NCBI RefSeq assembly: GCF_026965555.1
Contig: NZ_CP114040.1
Location: 1,364,001 to 1,428,000 of the forward strand
Reading direction: 5' to 3'
Origin: Nannocystis punicea
GTDB lineage: Bacteria > Myxococcota_A > Polyangia > Nannocystales > Nannocystaceae
DNA: 64,000 nt
Positions 59,965 through 64,000 of the stretch are shown one piece after another. The notes beneath the pieces are model-generated. The model searched no databases, was not told where the DNA came from, and saw nothing but the letters and a program-made list of their open reading frames with translations. Every line of letters begins with the position of its first letter. The first letter of the stretch is position 1. The position numbers and the translations under genes were made by a program.

Positions 59965-62631
59965 ATGGCGCGGGGGGGCGGCCGCTGGCTGGTCCTGCTG
60001 GCGTGGATCCTCGCAGGTTGCGGGACCGCCCGGCTGCCGCGGGCGGCGCGGGGGCCCGAGGGCGCGTGGCGGAGCTTCGCCAACGGCCTTCGGCTGTACG
60101 TGGCCCCCGATTCGTCCGGCGACCTCGTGCAGGTGCACATGCGCGTGCGCGCGGGGAGCCGCAACGAGGCGCGGGCGCAGGCCGGGCTGGCGCACTTCAG
60201 CGAGCACCTGGCGTTCGCGCGGACGCTGGCCGACGGGCGGACGCTGCTGGCAGCGATGGGGGAGGAGGCGCTGCTGTACAGCGGGACGACCGACGCCGAC
60301 TTCGTCGACTTCACCGCGCGGACGGTGGCGGCCCACCTGCCGACGGTGCTGGGGCTGTTCGCGTCGGCGCTCGACGGCTCGTGCGAGGTGAGCCCCGAGG
60401 TGTTCACGCGCGAGCGCAACGTCGTGCTGAGCGAGATCGAGTTCCGCATGCGCGGCTCGACGGGCGTGCTGAACGACCTGGTGGCCGGCGTCTATTCGCC
60501 GGAGCACCCCTACGGGCACCTGATCGGCGGCACGCCGGACACCGTGTCGGCGCTGACTGTCGCAGACGCGTGTGATTATTTGCGCGGTCGCTTCACGCCG
60601 GGCAACGCGTCGGTCGTGATCACCGGCGGCGTGACCGAGGCCGCCGCGCTGGCGGCCGCCGAGACGACGCTGCAGCGGGTCGCGTCGCGCCCGTCGCTGC
60701 CGGAGGTCGTGGTGCCGCCGGTGGCCGGGGTCGGCGGGCGCGACACGCTGGTCGGGCTGCCGGGAGGGTGGGGCATGGCGCTGGTGCTCCACCTCCCGCC
60801 GGCAGGCAGCAAGGACGGGCGCTTCGCCGAGATCCTCGTCGAGCTGGTCGAGGCCGAGGTTCGCCGGCTGCTCGAGTGGGAGCCCGGGTCTCCGAAGTTC
60901 GAGGTCGGTCCCATCGGCGGACAGGCCGCGCCCTCGGTGGTGTTCGCCATCACCGGCGCGACGATCGACGCGCGGGAGTTCGCCGAGCGGGTGCTGGACG
61001 AGGCGATCCGCAACGTCCGCAAGGACGTCGCCGACAAGAAGGTGGTCGAGCCGCTGCGGGGCCGGCAGCGGCTCGCGGCGGCCACGCGCTACGAACGCCT
61101 CGACGCGCGAGCGGAGCGCCTGGTCGAGGTCGCGGACGGATCGCGGCTCGGAGCGCTGGCGAGCGACCTGCGGGCGCTCGACCGGCTCACTCCGGCCGCG
61201 CTGACGCGCGTGGCGGAGCAGGTGCTGGCCCGCGAGCGCGTGGGGAAGTTCGAGCTCGCTCCGGGGCGGACGCAGGCCGGGACGGGGTTGGCCGCGGTGG
61301 CCCGGCTGGCGGACGACGACCAGCCGGTCACCGCCCGGCCGGACGTCGCGGCGAGGCTCCTGGCGGAGATCCCCGCGAGCCGACGCAGCACCCGCTACAC
61401 CCTGGAGAACGGGCTGACTGTGGTGCTCGCGCCGTCGTCGAGCCCGATGGTCGACGTGCGCCTGATGATCGCGGCCGGGATCGTCGACGCCCCGCGCGAG
61501 CACCCGCTGCTGGCGCCGATGGCAATGGCGCTGTTGAAGCCGCCGGAGAAGGGCCCGCACGCCAAGGCAATGGCGCGGCTGAGGGCCGGGGGGGCCGAGC
61601 TGGACGGGTCCTTCAACCTCGACGTGTCCGTGTTCAAGACGCGCGGGCTGGCGAGCGAGACCGATCATTTGCTGCGCGGGTTGGCGGCGGTGGCTGTCGC
61701 CGGGGAGTACGATTTCAAGGAGCGCAGGGCGGCGCTCGAGCGGGTGCGCGACGGGGTGGACGAGATGCGGCGCGCCGAGTCGGTGCGGCGGCAGATCGCC
61801 CGCCAGCGCCTCGACACTTGCGACGAGCTGGTGGGCGATCCCTACGAGCCCGACCAATTCGACGACGCGGCGATCGTCGCCTTCCGCGAGCAGCACTTCC
61901 GCGCCGGGCGGGCCACGCTGGTCGTCGCCGGCGGGTTCGACGAGGCGGTCGCACGGGAGCACGTGAAGGCGGCGTTCGGCGGCCGGCAAGCGCCGTGGGG
62001 CGCCGCCGCGGAGGCGCCGAGCCGCGCGAGTCGGCCGGCCCCGAACGTGAACCCGGCGGTCGTCCGAGTGGACCCGGGGGGCGGCGGGCGGCAGATCGGG
62101 GTGCTGCTCGGATTCGTGGTGCCGAGCGAGCTGCGCCGCGACAGCGGGACTCTGGCGCTGGTGCGGCAGCTGCTCGAGGACGCCGCCGAGGACGTGCGCG
62201 AGCGGCTCGGGGTCTCGTATGGCTTTTGGGTCACCCGCGAGGATCTGTGCGACGCCGAGATGATCTTGATCGGCGGCGACATCGACGCGGCGCACCTCGA
62301 CCAGGGGATCGCCGAACTGCGCCAGGCGCTGGCGCGCCTGCGGACGCCCGAGGGTGTGGCCCGCGTGCTGGCGGCGGCGCAGCGGCCGGTCGCGGCGCGC
62401 CTGCTCGCCCAGGCGTCCGACAGCAGCGCGATCGCCGATCGACTGACCTTCCTCGCCGGCCACGGCCTGCCGCCCGACTTTTATCGCAACGAGGCGCGCG
62501 AGGTGGTCGAGGCCACGGCCGACGCGATCGCCGGGCTGCTCGCCCGCGTGCTCGCGCCCGAACGACTGTTCAAGGTCTGCGTCGGCCCGCAGGAGCGCAC
62601 CGCGGCCTGCGAAACGCTGAGCTCGCCGTAG
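59965..62631 (+). CDS. M16-family zinc metallopeptidase lipoprotein (two tandem M16 halves)
   Basis: 888 residues from the ATG at 59965. Lipobox LAGC (Cys19). The inverted zinc motif HxxEH is HFSEH at 77-81, with the third ligand Glu likely in NVVLSEIEF ~75 residues on. The first M16 module runs to ~450. A second, inactive module begins near residue 475 (TRYTLENGLTVVLAPSSSPMVDVRLMIAAG) and lacks HxxEH, the usual active/inactive pairing. It probably degrades peptides in the envelope. It lies downstream of the M28 gene with a 176-bp gap. Confidence 0.93.
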   Translation: MARGGGRWLVLLAWILAGCGTARLPRAARGPEGAWRSFANGLRLYVAPDSSGDLVQVHMRVRAGSRNEARAQAGLAHFSEHLAFARTLADGRTLLAAMGEEALLYSGTTDADFVDFTARTVAAHLPTVLGLFASALDGSCEVSPEVFTRERNVVLSEIEFRMRGSTGVLNDLVAGVYSPEHPYGHLIGGTPDTVSALTVADACDYLRGRFTPGNASVVITGGVTEAAALAAAETTLQRVASRPSLPEVVVPPVAGVGGRDTLVGLPGGWGMALVLHLPPAGSKDGRFAEILVELVEAEVRRLLEWEPGSPKFEVGPIGGQAAPSVVFAITGATIDAREFAERVLDEAIRNVRKDVADKKVVEPLRGRQRLAAATRYERLDARAERLVEVADGSRLGALASDLRALDRLTPAALTRVAEQVLARERVGKFELAPGRTQAGTGLAAVARLADDDQPVTARPDVAARLLAEIPASRRSTRYTLENGLTVVLAPSSSPMVDVRLMIAAGIVDAPREHPLLAPMAMALLKPPEKGPHAKAMARLRAGGAELDGSFNLDVSVFKTRGLASETDHLLRGLAAVAVAGEYDFKERRAALERVRDGVDEMRRAESVRRQIARQRLDTCDELVGDPYEPDQFDDAAIVAFREQHFRAGRATLVVAGGFDEAVAREHVKAAFGGRQAPWGAAAEAPSRASRPAPNVNPAVVRVDPGGGGRQIGVLLGFVVPSELRRDSGTLALVRQLLEDAAEDVRERLGVSYGFWVTREDLCDAEMILIGGDIDAAHLDQGIAELRQALARLRTPEGVARVLAAAQRPVAARLLAQASDSSAIADRLTFLAGHGLPPDFYRNEAREVVEATADAIAGLLARVLAPERLFKVCVGPQERTAACETLSSP

Positions 62632-62692
62632 CCGCGGAAGACCCTGCATTCGCGCGGTTGGCAGGCGGCGCGAACTCTGGCATACGCGAGTG

Positions 62693-64000
62693 ATGCGTGT
62701 GATGTCGATCTGTCACGGAATGATGGGTCTCGCGGTCGTCCTCGCCGGGTGCGGTGATTCGGGCGAGCCGAACGCGAGCGCCACGACTGCGGCGAGCGGG
62801 GGCCCGGCGAGCAGCGGCGCGAGCACCACCGACGAGCCGGTCACGACGGACCCCGCGGCGACGACGGACGCCACGGCGAGCACGACGTCGCCGACGAGCG
62901 CGACGACGTCGAGCGCGCCGACCACGAGCGCGACGACGACCGCCCCGCCCGACCCGACCGGCTGCGTGCCGACCGACTGCGCCGCGGCGGGGGCGGTCTG
63001 CGGCGAGCTGGCCGACGGCTGCGGCGGGACGCTGAACTGTGGGACATGTCCCGGGGACCAGGTGTGCGGCAACGGCGTGGCGCCGAACCAGTGCGGGGCC
63101 GCGGCGTGCAAGCCGGCGGAGGCGGTGACGACCGAGGGCGGCGGGCGCTGCGGCGACCTCTCGCAGGCGTGGACCGCGAGGGGCATCAACGCTGGCTATT
63201 ACCCGTTCCGCGCGGTCGCGCCGGTGCTGCAGTACTCCGGTGATTTCTCCGGCGACCCGAATCAGGTGTTCGCGCCGGGGCCGACGAGCAAGGGCGTGGT
63301 GCTGCAGACGATCCCGGCCGGCTCGTACATCGGCCTGTCGACGACGGGGCCGTGGTACATGCCGGCGGGCGACTGCCAGAGCGGGGACACCTGCGGCAAC
63401 CCGGGCATCGCCGCCTGCACCGACAGCGCGCCGCCGCTGCGGGCCGGGATCGGCGGGTTCTATTGGGGGTACGCGTATTCGGGGGCGAGCCACATGCAGG
63501 GGTGGATCTACTACGACCCGGCGGTGATGGTGTTCGCGGGGTTCGACCCGGCGCACCCGTGCGCGCGCGGGCCGGCGGGGCTCGACTACGAGGCCAGCGC
63601 GGCGTGCGGCCAGCCGATGGCGTGCGCCGGCGGCAACATCACCTGCGGGGCGGCCAACCCGTGCAGCGAGGGGGCCGACGACTGCGGCCGGCTCGAGTGC
63701 GGGGCCATGAGCGGCGGCGCCCTGACGCCGACGGCCCACCGCAAGATCGTCAGCTACCCGGCGGGGACGCACCCGTGCGGCAAGGACGTGCCGCACCCGT
63801 CGATCGCCTGCTTCGCCAACGGCAACGACCCCGACTTCTTCCTGGTGTACCCGTTCGGCGCCTATCTGTACTGGGCCCAGAACAGCACGACCAAGCACTG
63901 GCTGCACTACGGCGACCGCGTGCAGTCCTATTATCATACCCGCGACGCGCAGGGCGTGCTGTGGGACTTCGTCGAGGTCATCGCCAGCGGCGCGCCGACG
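62693..64000 (+). CDS. Cys-rich lipoprotein with Thr-rich linker (3' end outside window)
   Basis: 436 codons are visible and the frame stays open to the window edge. The signal peptide ends in VLAGC (Cys20). An ~80-residue Ser/Thr/Ala/Asp linker follows, then a small disulfide module C-V-P-T-D-C-x4-G-A-V-C-G-x3-D-G-C-G-G-T-L-N-C-G-T-C, which recurs in myxobacterial surface proteins. A large domain rich in Trp, Tyr and Gly with scattered cysteines comes next (YWGYAYSGASHMQGWIYYDP, HWLHYGDRVQSYYH). The latter is unassigned and might bind carbohydrate. Overlapping dyad variants (63032-63061) cover the cysteine module. Confidence 0.82.
   Translation, partial: MRVMSICHGMMGLAVVLAGCGDSGEPNASATTAASGGPASSGASTTDEPVTTDPAATTDATASTTSPTSATTSSAPTTSATTTAPPDPTGCVPTDCAAAGAVCGELADGCGGTLNCGTCPGDQVCGNGVAPNQCGAAACKPAEAVTTEGGGRCGDLSQAWTARGINAGYYPFRAVAPVLQYSGDFSGDPNQVFAPGPTSKGVVLQTIPAGSYIGLSTTGPWYMPAGDCQSGDTCGNPGIAACTDSAPPLRAGIGGFYWGYAYSGASHMQGWIYYDPAVMVFAGFDPAHPCARGPAGLDYEASAACGQPMACAGGNITCGAANPCSEGADDCGRLECGAMSGGALTPTAHRKIVSYPAGTHPCGKDVPHPSIACFANGNDPDFFLVYPFGAYLYWAQNSTTKHWLHYGDRVQSYYHTRDAQGVLWDFVEVIASGAPT

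Noticed and set aside
59395..62649. Long minus-strand open frame opposite the M16 peptidase
   Set aside because: Arg/Ala/His/Gln-rich composition without motifs, while the plus strand carries HxxEH and a lipobox.

Overview
This is very GC-rich DNA with dense coding on both strands. The organism is probably a deltaproteobacterial myxobacterium of the Nannocystis/Plesiocystis/Enhygromyxa type; this is inference. The support is seven or more lipoproteins with long Ser/Thr/Gly linkers followed by Cys-rich or propeller domains, a TPR tail typical of myxobacterial Ser/Thr kinases, a MglA-type GTPase beginning MSFIN, and a very large set of hybrid histidine kinases. No tRNA, rRNA, CRISPR array, transposase or phage gene was recognised.

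Layout. 0-6 kb: C-terminus of a TPR/kinase protein, a zinc-ribbon-like membrane protein, a cytochrome P450 and two lipoproteins. 6-28 kb: a signalling island. It holds a KaiB-KaiC pair (kaiC-kaiB overlapping by ATGA), a group-2 sigma-70 factor, five histidine kinases plus one degenerate kinase-like protein, a helix-turn-helix/receiver protein, and a 2084-residue kinase with eleven near-identical 92-residue HAMP-type repeats. 29-34 kb: a Sel1-repeat lipoprotein, two paralogous Cys-rich lipoproteins and an outer-membrane protein. 34-49 kb: metabolic and accessory genes (ribulose-phosphate epimerase, MFS transporter, orphan N6 DNA methylase, GST, Notum-like esterase, OYE flavoenzyme, lectin/metal-motif lipoprotein, DUF4336, DUF4180, and a TetR-diiron-SUKH-like operon with a palindromic operator). 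49-64 kb: helical lipoprotein, DUF2062 protein, coupled LVIVD-propeller and di-heme cytochrome c lipoproteins, isochorismatase-like hydrolase, MglA-like GTPase, lipoxygenase, M28 and M16 peptidases, and a truncated Cys-rich lipoprotein.

The feature that most needs explaining is not a gene. A 16-bp dyad, [A/C]TGTCC-N4-GGACA[T/G], recurs about 60 times counting variants. It lies in most downstream and convergent intergenic gaps, sometimes as overlapping 14-bp-period arrays. It also lies inside genes, in all three reading frames. It seeds a tandem array at 10.9-11.4 kb and forms terminator-like hairpins at 4.7 and 11.7 kb. I know of no named element that matches it. The second notable feature is the KaiBC module surrounded by kinases and a sigma factor but without KaiA, an arrangement that could be a non-cyanobacterial timing or energy-sensing circuit.
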